From Amycolatopsis coloradensis (GTDB taxonomy: Bacteria; Actinomycetota; Actinomycetes; Mycobacteriales; Pseudonocardiaceae): DNA of 64,000 nt. Made by a program: the position numbers and the translations under genes. The notes beneath the pieces are model-generated. The model searched no databases, was not told the DNA's origin, and saw only the letters and a list, made by a program, of their open reading frames with translations. Below, one piece after another: positions 44,560-51,720 of the stretch; the first letter of the stretch is position 1; every line of letters starts with the position of its first letter. The stretch is taken from NCBI RefSeq assembly GCF_001953865.1, contig NZ_MQUQ01000012.1, forward strand, positions 310,001-374,000, given 5' to 3'.

Positions 44560-45552
44560 CTAGAAGTGCAGCAGCGAACGCTGGTCGACCCGGCTGTCGT
44601 GCCTGCGCCAGGTCAGCCACTGCACGGCGGCGACCACCACCAGCGCGGGCGGCAGGACGAAGGTGAGCAGCTCGAGCATCTCGGTACTGCTGGCCGCTTC
44701 CGCCAGGCTCAGCGAGAATCCTCCGTCCTCAGAGGACACCAGCGCGTCCGGCAGGCGCAATGTCCCGACGGTCAGCGCCGGCGATGCGGACAGGACCATC
44801 GTGGCGACCAGTGCCGCCTTGTGCCGCCCCGCGCGCAGTGCCGCGGACGCGGCGGCCAGCGCGCCGAACGCCAGCACGATCGCGGGCAGCACGGTCCACG
44901 ACGCGGTGGTCTCGATCGCGCCCCAGGCGACCGCCACGACCAGGAACGCGAGCGCGGGCGCGAGCAGGGCCTTGGCGACCCGGTTCGCGCGGGCGGTGAA
45001 TTCGGCGGGTGCCCGGACGGCGAGGAAAGCCGCGCCCTGCAAGGCGAACAGCGCGACGAACCCGGCACCCCACAGCAGTGCGTACGGCTCGAACGCGGCG
45101 AGGACACCGCCGGTCGGCGCTCCCTCGGCGTCGAGCGGGAGCCCGAGGACGAGGTTGCCGAGGAACACACCCCAGGACACCGCCGTCACCCACGCGCCGA
45201 CGGTGATCGCGAGCGTCCAGGTGCCGCGTCCGGCGTCGGACCGCCTGCTGCGCAACTGCACCGCCGCGGTGAAGGTGACCAGCCCGAGCAGCAGGGTGAC
45301 GACCGGGAGATAGGCCCCGGCGAACACCTTTCCTTCCAGATGCGGGAAAGCGCCGAACAGGACGCCGACCGCGGCCACCAGCCAGACCTCGTTGGCGAGG
45401 AAGAACGGGCCGAAGGCGCCGAGCACACGCCGCCGTCCTTCCTCGTCACGGCTGATCCTGCCGAGCAGCATCCCGACGCCGTAGTCGTAACCTGCCAGCG
45501 CGAAATAACCCGAGGCCAGGAAACCGAGCACACACCACCACAGGATCACCAT
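44560..45552 (-). CDS. cydB: cytochrome bd-type oxidase subunit II
   Basis: This 330-aa membrane protein has nine predicted helices of the CydB type. It starts WWCVLGFLASGYFALAGYDYGVGMLLGRI. The canonical APHWDGNxVWL stretch, with the aspartate involved in the proton path in the E. coli enzyme, appears here as FGPFFLANEVWL, so Trp-Asp-Gly are replaced. The short charged loops and basic tail RRHDSRVDQRS are ordinary. The gene begins 3 bases after cydA ends. See cydA: both subunits depart from canonical residues. Confidence 0.9.
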   Translation of the reverse strand: MVILWWCVLGFLASGYFALAGYDYGVGMLLGRISRDEEGRRRVLGAFGPFFLANEVWLVAAVGVLFGAFPHLEGKVFAGAYLPVVTLLLGLVTFTAAVQLRSRRSDAGRGTWTLAITVGAWVTAVSWGVFLGNLVLGLPLDAEGAPTGGVLAAFEPYALLWGAGFVALFALQGAAFLAVRAPAEFTARANRVAKALLAPALAFLVVAVAWGAIETTASWTVLPAIVLAFGALAAASAALRAGRHKAALVATMVLSASPALTVGTLRLPDALVSSEDGGFSLSLAEAASSTEMLELLTFVLPPALVVVAAVQWLTWRRHDSRVDQRSLLHF

Positions 45553-45555
45553 GGG

Positions 45556-46734
45556 TCAGACTCCGCTCAGGACTAGAGTTTCAGCTTGAGGCCCCGCCGG
45601 CTCTTCTTCGGGTTCCGGGCCGCGTTTGGCGACCCGCGACATCAGCACCCAGTCGGCGATCGCGAGTACCAGGAACAACAGTGTGAAAGCGATGAAAGAG
45701 AACAGGATCTGCCCCGCCGGGATCGAGGCGACGGCGTCTGCCGTCGTCAGCTGCCCGCGGATCAGCCACGGCTGACGGCCGATCTCGCGCACCAGCCAGC
45801 CGAGGATCGCCGCGACGAACGGCAGCGGAATGGCCAGCACCATCACGTACAGCAGCGGCCGCACCTTGGTGATCCAGTTCCGGAACAACAGCAGCGTGCC
45901 GAGAATCGAGGCGAGGAAGGCGAGGAAGCCGAACTGGATCATGAAGCCCAAGGAGGCGCCGACCAGCGGATCCGGGGATTCGAGTTTGCCGGGGTGGTAG
46001 TCCCCGAGCGGGCCGAACTGCGCGAACCCGAAGCCGATCACCATCGTGCTGCCCACCAGCGAGGCGAGCACGCCGACCCGCATCGAGCGCCGGAAGAACT
46101 CGATCTCCTTGGTGCGCCTGATGAAGTGGTACGCGCTGACGCCGACCACGAAGAATCCGCCGGTCATCAACGCCGCGCTCAGCACATGCGGCAACGACAT
46201 CGTCAGTGCCGGGTTGGTGAACAGGGCGCCGAAGTCGTCGAGCTTCAGCACGCCGTTCTCGGCGTGCGTGCCGACCGGGTTCTGCAGGAACGAGTTGGCC
46301 ACCATGATGAACAGGGCCGAGGCGTAGGCGGTCAGCGTGACCAGCCAGATCAGTGCCAGGTGGACCCCTTTGTTCAGCCTGCCGAAGCCGAAGATCCACA
46401 GCCCCAGGAAGGTCGATTCGGCGAAGAACGCCACCAGCGTCTCGATGGCCAGCGGCGCGCCGAAGACGTCGCCCGCGACCGCGGACAGACCGGTCCAGGT
46501 CAGTCCGAACTGGAATTCCATCACGATTCCGGTGACGATTCCCAGCGCGTAATTGATCACGTAAAGCTTGCCCCAGAAGCGAGTCATCCGCGTGAGTTCC
46601 GGCTTGCCGCCGAACGCGGAGCGTGTCTGCATCACCGCGACGAGTGTCACGAGCCCCAGTGTGAGCAGCACGAACAGGAAGTGGAACGAGGTCGTCGTCG
46701 CGAACTGGAGTCTCGCGATCGGGAGTGCGTCCAT
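45556..46734 (-). CDS. cydA: cytochrome bd-type oxidase subunit I lacking the Q-loop
   Basis: This 392-aa protein is CydA-like but about 100 residues short. Heme ligands are visible: the histidine in TSFHFLF (b595/d site, about residue 18), SLPHVLSAA (b558) and the methionine in LGFMIQFGF. The conserved FFAESTFLG and GWLVREIGRQPW also remain. What is missing is the ~130-residue periplasmic quinol-binding loop between TM5 and the methionine helix: only LGDYHPGKLESPDPLVGASL is left. Canonical CydA has GD-x-KxxxxE-type Q-loop residues there. So it is an Q-loop-less bd relative, whose electron donor may not be quinol in the usual way. Confidence 0.88.
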   Translation of the reverse strand: MDALPIARLQFATTTSFHFLFVLLTLGLVTLVAVMQTRSAFGGKPELTRMTRFWGKLYVINYALGIVTGIVMEFQFGLTWTGLSAVAGDVFGAPLAIETLVAFFAESTFLGLWIFGFGRLNKGVHLALIWLVTLTAYASALFIMVANSFLQNPVGTHAENGVLKLDDFGALFTNPALTMSLPHVLSAALMTGGFFVVGVSAYHFIRRTKEIEFFRRSMRVGVLASLVGSTMVIGFGFAQFGPLGDYHPGKLESPDPLVGASLGFMIQFGFLAFLASILGTLLLFRNWITKVRPLLYVMVLAIPLPFVAAILGWLVREIGRQPWLIRGQLTTADAVASIPAGQILFSFIAFTLLFLVLAIADWVLMSRVAKRGPEPEEEPAGPQAETLVLSGV

Positions 46735-46758
46735 GTCGAAGCACTGTATACGTAGCCT

Positions 46759-46772
46759 GCCTACATGTAGGC
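46759..46772. promoter_or_regulatory. 14-bp palindrome upstream of cydA
   Basis: GCCTACATGTAGGC, a perfect 14-bp palindrome, lies 25 bases upstream of the cydA start, between divergent cydA and padR genes. A regulator site controlling the cyd operon is likely; PadR proteins often use ATGT/ACAT palindromes, so the divergent PadR is a candidate. Confidence 0.6.
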
Positions 46773-46860
46773 ACCAAATCTATGAATTCGGGGTGATCTC
46801 GGGGACATTCCCTGAGGCCGATCCGGGAAAGACCCGGCTACCCTGGTAGGCGGCGATGTG

Positions 46861-46871
46861 TAGACTGTCTA
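46861..46871. promoter_or_regulatory. palindrome TAGACTGTCTA at padR start
   Basis: TAGAC-T-GTCTA ends three bases before the padR ATG, so a bound repressor would block the promoter; the overlap suggests autoregulation and a very short leader. Confidence 0.6.
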
Positions 46872-46874
46872 TCT

Positions 46875-47201
46875 ATGAAGGCCGACAGCCTGCGCGGGCA
46901 CCTCGACGCGTTGCTCCTCGCCGTCCTCGACGGCCGGAAGCTGCACGGGTACGCCATCATCGAGGCGCTCCAGCTCCGCAGTGACGGTGCGCTCGACCTG
47001 CCGACGGGCACCGTCTACCCGGCGCTTCGCCGGTTGGAGCGCGCCGGGTTCCTCGCCAGCGAATGGGACGTCGTGTCCGGCCGCAAACGTCGTACGTACA
47101 AGCTCACCCGCTCCGGGCAGAAGGCGCTGGCGGCGGAACGGGCGGAGTGGCGGGAGTTCACCACGGTCATAGGTGGTGTCCTCGGGGGGAGCACGGCATG
47201 A
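46875..47201 (+). CDS. PadR family regulator
   Basis: This 108-aa protein has the PadR winged helix: LDALLLAVLDGRKLHGYAIIEAL, LPTGTVYPALRRLERAGFLASEW, RKRRTYKLTRSGQKAL. It is short, without a large C-terminal dimer domain, so likely a PadR-s2 type. ATG 46875. It overlaps the next gene (ATGA) and so is cotranscribed with two membrane HAAS-type genes, the usual context for small PadR repressors. It probably represses its own operon through palindromes at 46861 and perhaps 46759. Confidence 0.9.
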   Translation: MKADSLRGHLDALLLAVLDGRKLHGYAIIEALQLRSDGALDLPTGTVYPALRRLERAGFLASEWDVVSGRKRRTYKLTRSGQKALAAERAEWREFTTVIGGVLGGSTA

Positions 47202-47872
47202 GCGCGATCGAGGCCTACATCTCGGAGCTGGACAGACGGTTGAGCGGGTCGGCGGGGGCCAAGGCCGATCTGCTCGCCGAGGCGCGGGACGGCCTGATCG
47301 ACGCGGCCGAGGCGTACCGCGCGGGCGGTGTCACGGAACACGACGCCGAACGGCTGGCCGTCGCCGATTTCGGCCCGGCCGACCTGATCGCCCGTGATTA
47401 CCAGGCGGAACTGGGACTACGGCGTGACATCCGCGTCCTGTGGGAGCTGATCGTCGGCGTCCCGATCCTGATCGTCGCCTGGGACCTCGCGCGAATGCTG
47501 AGCTTCGGCGACTGGTCGCGGCTCGGTGACCCGCCGCCGTCCTGGTACCACCGCGCGATCGGCGCGGCCGACGTCGTGGCCGCGCTGTCCCCGGCGGCCG
47601 CGATCGCCGGGGTGATCGCGGCACGGCTGCTTTCACGGCGGATGGACGGCCCGCGCGCCGCGCGTTCGGTCTCGCTGACCGTGGCCGCGGCGCTGGGGCT
47701 GAACCTCGTCGCGGTCGCGCTGTACGGCGGCGCGACCGGGCTGCTGGAACCCGCCCGGCTGATCATCAGCGTGCCGTGCGCCGTCCTGTCCGGAGCGTGG
47801 ATCCTGTTCAGCATGCGGCTCACGCTCGCCGCGCGCCGCCACCGGCGACCGGAGATGGCGATCGCGGCCTGA
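47198..47872 (+). CDS. membrane protein with HAAS-type N-terminal domain
   Basis: This 224-aa protein begins with a helical HAAS-like domain (about 1-75: AIEAYISELDRRLSGS, DGLIDAAEAYRAGG, HDAERLAVADFGP), followed by four membrane segments (about 85-210). Such proteins sit next to PadR regulators and permease genes. Overlap with padR (ATGA) indicates coupling. Its close resemblance to the next gene over the first 75 residues and in the membrane layout shows a tandem duplication. Function is unknown; a possible target or cofactor of a transporter. Confidence 0.8.
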   Translation: MSAIEAYISELDRRLSGSAGAKADLLAEARDGLIDAAEAYRAGGVTEHDAERLAVADFGPADLIARDYQAELGLRRDIRVLWELIVGVPILIVAWDLARMLSFGDWSRLGDPPPSWYHRAIGAADVVAALSPAAAIAGVIAARLLSRRMDGPRAARSVSLTVAAALGLNLVAVALYGGATGLLEPARLIISVPCAVLSGAWILFSMRLTLAARRHRRPEMAIAA

Positions 47873-47901
47873 CCGCGCGGAGTTTCGGGGAAAACTACGG
47901 C

Positions 47902-48576
47902 ATGACTCTGATCGAGGCCTATCTCGGTGACCTGCGCTCGCGGCTGGACGGCCCGGCGTCGGCGAAACGGGATCTGCTGCGCGAGGCGCGGGACGGGCTC
48001 AACGACGCCGCCGACGCCTACCGCGAGGGCGGCTGGAGCGAGCACGACGCGCAACGGCGCGCCGTCGCCGATTTTGGGCCGGTGCACCTGATCGCGCAGG
48101 GCTTTCAAGCCGAACTGGGCATGCACAGCGGGACCCGCACCCTCTGGAAGTTGATCCTCGGCGTGCCGTTGATGCAGCTCACCTGGGAATTCGCCCGCAA
48201 GTGGACCTTCGGCGACTGGTCGCAGCTCTCGACGCCGACCCCGGGCTGGTACCTCTACGTCGCCCAATTCACCCACGGCTCGGTGTACCTCGTGCCGGTG
48301 CTGGGGGTGTTCGCGCTCCTCTGCATGCGGCGGCTCTCCCGGCGGATGGACGGCGCCCGGCTCGTCCGGACGGCCGGGGTGCTGATCGGTGAGGCCGTCG
48401 GGCTGAACCTGCTTTCGGTGGCGCTGATGGTGATCGCCACCGGGTTCCTCGACGCGTCGCGGCTGTTCCTGTCCGTGCCGTGCGGGATCCTGATGGTCCT
48501 CTGGGTGGTGGTCAGCGTGCGACTCGCGTTGCTGGCGCGACGATCGTGGCGTTCGTGTGCCACGATCGTGGCGTGA
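47902..48576 (+). CDS. membrane protein with HAAS-type domain (paralogue)
   Basis: This 224-aa protein begins MTLIEAYLGDLRSRLDGPASAKRDL with ARDGLNDAADAYREGG and HDAQRRAVADFGP, matching the preceding gene position by position, then four membrane segments (FGDWSQL, LSRRMDGARLVRTAG and a C-terminal SVPCGILMVLWVVVSVRL). ATG 47902 lies 29 bases after the previous stop. Both genes are the same length and share the C-terminal topology, so they arose by recent tandem duplication. Function unknown. Confidence 0.8.
   Translation: MTLIEAYLGDLRSRLDGPASAKRDLLREARDGLNDAADAYREGGWSEHDAQRRAVADFGPVHLIAQGFQAELGMHSGTRTLWKLILGVPLMQLTWEFARKWTFGDWSQLSTPTPGWYLYVAQFTHGSVYLVPVLGVFALLCMRRLSRRMDGARLVRTAGVLIGEAVGLNLLSVALMVIATGFLDASRLFLSVPCGILMVLWVVVSVRLALLARRSWRSCATIVA
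48540..48569 (+). promoter_or_regulatory. hairpin at the junction of two overlapping genes
   Basis: ACGATCGTGG (48540-48549) pairs perfectly with CCACGATCGT (48560-48569). The stem lies in the last codons of the second HAAS gene and covers the ribosome site of the next gene, whose GTG start is at 48573, so it could limit translation of that gene. Confidence 0.5.
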
Positions 48577-48875
48577 CGACCGCCCTGATCTATCTCGTAG
48601 TCATGCTGCTGGTGGCCGCGGTGGTGTTTCTGCTGGCCGCCGTGGTGTTCGGCCGGGGTGAGGAGCTGGCACCGCTGCCCCCCGGCAGTTCGCCGACCAG
48701 GCTGCCCGCCGAGGACATCACCGCCGAGGACGTCTACGCCGTCCGCTACCAGATGGTGGTGCGCGGCTACAAGATGTCCGAAGTGGACTGGGTGATGCGC
48801 CGCCTCGGCGTCGAGATCGACGAACTGCGGTCCAAGGTCGCCGAGCTGGAGGCCGAGCGCGAGGGCGCCAGGTGA
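48573..48875 (+). CDS. membrane-anchored DivIVA-domain protein
   Basis: This 100-aa protein has one N-terminal membrane span (ALIYLVVMLLVAAVVFLLAAVVFG, about 4-27), a linker, then a short coiled-coil DivIVA-like motif (ITAEDVYAVRYQMVVRGYKMSEVDWVMRRLG and VEIDELRSKVAELEAE). M. tuberculosis Rv1209, next to gpgS, has the same build. GTG 48573 overlaps the preceding stop (GTGA). Likely a small pole or septum-linked protein. Confidence 0.8.
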   Translation: MTTALIYLVVMLLVAAVVFLLAAVVFGRGEELAPLPPGSSPTRLPAEDITAEDVYAVRYQMVVRGYKMSEVDWVMRRLGVEIDELRSKVAELEAEREGAR

Positions 48876-49321
48876 CCGATGTCGTCGTCTCCGTCGACGT
48901 CGCGGTACCGGCCGGGACGGCTTGGCTCGCCCTGACCGACTGGGAACGCCAGGGCGAATGGATGCTCGGCACCGAGGTCGAGGTCGTCGAGGGCAACGGG
49001 CGCAGTGTGGGCTCGAAGCTGTCGGCCTTCACCGGTGTCGCCGGGATCGGGTTCACCGACACCATGGAGATCACCAGCTGGGAGCCGCCGGTGCGCTGCG
49101 TCGTACGGCACCTCGGCAAGATAGTGCAGGGCACCGGGGTGTTCCAGGTGATCGAAAAGGGGCCGCACGCGTCGGCGTTCGTCTGGGCGGAGCATCTGCG
49201 GCCGCCGTTCGGCGTCGTCGGACGGCTCGGCTGGCCGGTCGCGAAACCGGGGTTCGAGCTGGGGCTGCGGCTGTGCCTGCGGAGGTTCGTGAAGTACGCG
49301 GAGGGGTACCGGGTTGGCTGA
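48872..49321 (+). CDS. SRPBCC (START-like) family protein
   Basis: This 149-aa protein has the polyketide cyclase/START fold: VSVDVAVPAGTAWLALTDWERQGEWMLG at the start, then beta strands (IEIT, WEPPVRCVV, FQVIEKG) and a C-terminal helix with LRRFVKYAEGY. Usually it binds small hydrophobic ligands. GTG 48872 overlaps the preceding stop. It overlaps tagA by 8 bases. Confidence 0.85.
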   Translation: MTDVVVSVDVAVPAGTAWLALTDWERQGEWMLGTEVEVVEGNGRSVGSKLSAFTGVAGIGFTDTMEITSWEPPVRCVVRHLGKIVQGTGVFQVIEKGPHASAFVWAEHLRPPFGVVGRLGWPVAKPGFELGLRLCLRRFVKYAEGYRVG

Positions 49322-49883
49322 GGCGGGTTTGCTGGGCACGGACGGGATCAAGCGGTGCTCATGGGGCAACTCGGCGCAGGACTACGTCGAGTACCACGAC
49401 ACCGAATGGGGCGTGCCGCTCCATGGTGACGAGGAGCTGTACGAGCGCCTGTGCCTGGAGTCGTTCCAGTCCGGGCTTTCGTGGATCACGATCCTGCGCA
49501 AACGGGAGTCGTTCCGGAAGGCGTTCAAGAAGTTCAAGCCGAAGAAGGTCGCGGCGTTCACCGACGACGACGTCGAACGGCTGATGCAGGACGCGTCGAT
49601 CGTGCGAAACCGGGCGAAGATCCTCGCGGCCGTCAACAACGCGCGGGTGATCGCGGAACTGGACGGCTCGCTGGACGACCTGCTGTGGTCGTTCGCGCCC
49701 GCGCGGCGGAAGCGGCCGCGCACGATGGCGGACGTCCCGGCGATCACCGACGAGTCGAAGGCGATGGCGAAGGACCTCAAGAAACGCGGGTTCGTGTTCC
49801 TGGGGCCGACGACGTGTTACGCGCTGATGCAGGCGACGGGCATGGTCGACGACCACGTGAGGGACTGCTTCCGGGCCGGTTAG
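49314..49883 (+). CDS. tagA: DNA-3-methyladenine glycosylase I
   Basis: This 189-aa TagA excises 3-methyladenine. It has the zinc-snap ligands: RCSWG and YHDTEWG near the N-terminus and VDDHVRDC at the C-terminus, plus the catalytic-region LESFQSGLSWITILRKRE and the FLGPTTCYALMQATGMVDDH segment. TTG 49314 is chosen: a GGAGGGG site lies 7 bases before it; the frame overlaps the SRPBCC gene stop. M. tuberculosis Rv1210 (TagA) is at the matching place after gpgS and the DivIVA gene. Confidence 0.92.
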   Translation: MAEAGLLGTDGIKRCSWGNSAQDYVEYHDTEWGVPLHGDEELYERLCLESFQSGLSWITILRKRESFRKAFKKFKPKKVAAFTDDDVERLMQDASIVRNRAKILAAVNNARVIAELDGSLDDLLWSFAPARRKRPRTMADVPAITDESKAMAKDLKKRGFVFLGPTTCYALMQATGMVDDHVRDCFRAG

Positions 49884-50362
49884 ACGCTGCTTCGAAGGTC
49901 GCTCGCCAGCCGCTCCAGCGGCCGGTAAGTGCCGTCGAACTCGATTTCTCGTCCGTCGCGCAGGGCTACCGTGCAAGTCGCGGCGTAAGCGACGGGGACG
50001 AAGTTCACCCAGTGCTCGACGCTCTCGTAGCGCACTTCGCGGACATCGGCCCAAGTGCTTGCGGACAGGACTTTGCGTCCGTACACCTCCGCGAAGCCGC
50101 CGGTGAAGACGTAGATGCCGCCGTCGAGGCGTTTCCTCGTGAAGTGGCACCACGGCAGGAACAGCGGCGGCCACACGAACAGCACTACGGCCAACGCTCC
50201 GATCAGGTCGCCTTCGTGGATCCCGAGCGCCAGAGCGCCCGCTAGTGGTGCGAAGGCGAAGAAGGTGCCGACGACTCCTGGCCTTCGACGGTAGCGGCGG
50301 AGGCATTCGCCGAGGTCGCGCTCCGCGGCTTTCGCCTGGAGGTGGGCCGGGATCGGGATCAC
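49880..50362 (-). CDS. hypothetical membrane protein
   Basis: This 160-aa protein has two adjacent membrane segments (about 31-70, GVVGTFFAFAPLAGALALG and GALAVVLFVWPPLFLPW) followed by a beta-rich cytoplasmic or external domain (GGIYVFTGGFAEVYGRKV, VREVRYESVEHWVNFVPVA, REIEFDGTYRPLE), resembling small PH-like domains. Function unknown. It is convergent with tagA with a 4-base overlap. Confidence 0.7.
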   Translation of the reverse strand: MIPIPAHLQAKAAERDLGECLRRYRRRPGVVGTFFAFAPLAGALALGIHEGDLIGALAVVLFVWPPLFLPWCHFTRKRLDGGIYVFTGGFAEVYGRKVLSASTWADVREVRYESVEHWVNFVPVAYAATCTVALRDGREIEFDGTYRPLERLASDLRSSV

Positions 50363-50414
50363 CGCCGGACGCTAACCGCTCAGGTTCGGTACCGGTCCCC
50401 AAGAGCACGCGACG

Positions 50415-50455
50415 AAGGACGCTTTCCTCACGGAATTCGCTAGGAAAGCGTCCTT
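50415..50455. repeat. palindromic hairpin related to family D
   Basis: AAGGACGCTTTCCT (50415-50428) is exactly inverted at 50442-50455, a 14-bp stem with a 13-base loop. It lies 17 bases downstream of the enoyl-CoA hydratase stop and could act as a terminator for it. Confidence 0.8.
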
Positions 50456-50472
50456 ATTGCGCGCCGGGTCGG

Positions 50473-51267
50473 CTACTTGCCCTGGAAGTTCGGCTTGCGC
50501 TTGCCCACGAAGGCCTCGACCGCCTCGCTGTGGTCGGCGGTCGCGCCCAGCGCGGATTGCGCGGCGTCCTCGGCGTCGAGTGCCTTTTCGAGCGAGGACT
50601 CGGCGGCGACGGACAGGACGTTCTTGATCTCCGCGTAGGCGACCGTCGGGCCCGCCGCGAGCTTCGCGGCGACCTTCTGCGCGCGGGCCGCCAGTTCCTC
50701 GTCGGGGACTACCTCGCCGACCAGGCCGAGCGTCAGTGCCTCGGCCGAGTCGACCGTGCGGGCCAGCAGCATCAGCTCGGCGGCGCGGCCGAGGCCGATC
50801 AGCCGCTGCAGCGTCCACGACGCGCCCGAGTCCGGGCCGAGGCCGACGTTCGCGAACGCCATCAGGAAGTTCGCCGACGTCGCCGCGATCCGGAGGTCGC
50901 TCGCGTAGGCGAAGGCGGCACCGGCACCGGCCGCGGGGCCGTTCACCGCGGCGATGACCGGTTTCGGCATCCCGACGATGGCCTTGACGATTGGGTTGTA
51001 GTGCTCCTTGACGGTGTGTAGCGGAGCCGGGTCACCCGCCTGCAGCAGTCCGACATGCTCCTTCAAGTCCTGACCGGCGCAAAACGCCTTGCCGGAGCCG
51101 GTCAGCACGACGGCCCGGACGCTGTCGTCGGCCGCGGCCTCCCGCAGCCCCGCCAGCAGCAGTTCCTTGAGTTCGACGGTCAGCGAGTTGTACGCCTGCG
51201 GCCGGTTCAGCGTGAAGGTGCGCACGCCATCGGCGTCGGCGGTCAGCAGAACGTCGGATGTGGTCAC
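50473..51267 (-). CDS. enoyl-CoA hydratase/isomerase family protein
   Basis: This 264-aa crotonase-fold protein has TLNRPQAYNSLTVEL (start of the fold), the oxyanion-hole SGKAFCAGQDLKEH and IAAVNGPAAGAGAAFA. The glutamate normally used by hydratases in the CoA-hydrating pair is not clear here (the second helix reads NVGLGPDSGASWTLQRL), the pattern of PaaG-like isomerases. It could act on phenylacetate or fatty acyl-CoA intermediates. ATG 51267; stop is followed by a hairpin repeat. Confidence 0.85.
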   Translation of the reverse strand: MTTSDVLLTADADGVRTFTLNRPQAYNSLTVELKELLLAGLREAAADDSVRAVVLTGSGKAFCAGQDLKEHVGLLQAGDPAPLHTVKEHYNPIVKAIVGMPKPVIAAVNGPAAGAGAAFAYASDLRIAATSANFLMAFANVGLGPDSGASWTLQRLIGLGRAAELMLLARTVDSAEALTLGLVGEVVPDEELAARAQKVAAKLAAGPTVAYAEIKNVLSVAAESSLEKALDAEDAAQSALGATADHSEAVEAFVGKRKPNFQGK

Positions 51268-51462
51268 GGGATCTCCTAGTCGGCGAAACTGCGGTCTGAG
51301 TGGAGTCTTTCAGCCTCGCGAGCCGCATACCAGCACCGATACGACGGCAAAAGATCGGTCCGCGTTCGCGCCCGGCCGCTGATGAGGGACAATGGACAGT
51401 AGACCCGGCTGGCTTTGACGAGCGCGACCCGGGCGCGCCGGTTGAGACGGAGGGAGCACGCT

Positions 51463-51630
51463 ATGGCGGCCATGAAGCCCCGGACCGGAGATGGTCCCCT
51501 CGAAGTGACTAAGGAGGGGCGGGGCCTCGTGATGCGCGTACCACTCGAGGGTGGTGGGCGCCTCGTCGTCGAACTCTCCGCGGAAGAAGCGAAGGATCTC
51601 GGCGCGGCCTTGCAGGAGGTCACCGGCTGA
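51463..51630 (+). CDS. DUF3117 small protein
   Basis: This 55-aa protein, MAAMKPRTGDGPLEVTKEGRG and then VMRVPLEGGGRLVVELS, matches the DUF3117 family almost end to end (Rv1211 in M. tuberculosis). GGAGGGAG precedes ATG 51463. Function is unknown. Its position after tagA-type genes keeps the Rv1210-Rv1211 order with an intervening insertion. Confidence 0.9.
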   Translation: MAAMKPRTGDGPLEVTKEGRGLVMRVPLEGGGRLVVELSAEEAKDLGAALQEVTG

Positions 51631-51720
51631 GCCGGACCGCACCAACGGTCAACCACCCGCACCCCGGTCTCCGTTCGGAGGCCGGGGTCGCGGCTCATCT
51701 GCGCCCGGAGGTCGCTCACT

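Noticed and set aside
47063-47197. upstream extension of the first HAAS protein
   Set aside because: It is out-of-frame PadR sequence; the ATG at 47198 overlaps the padR stop in the usual way.
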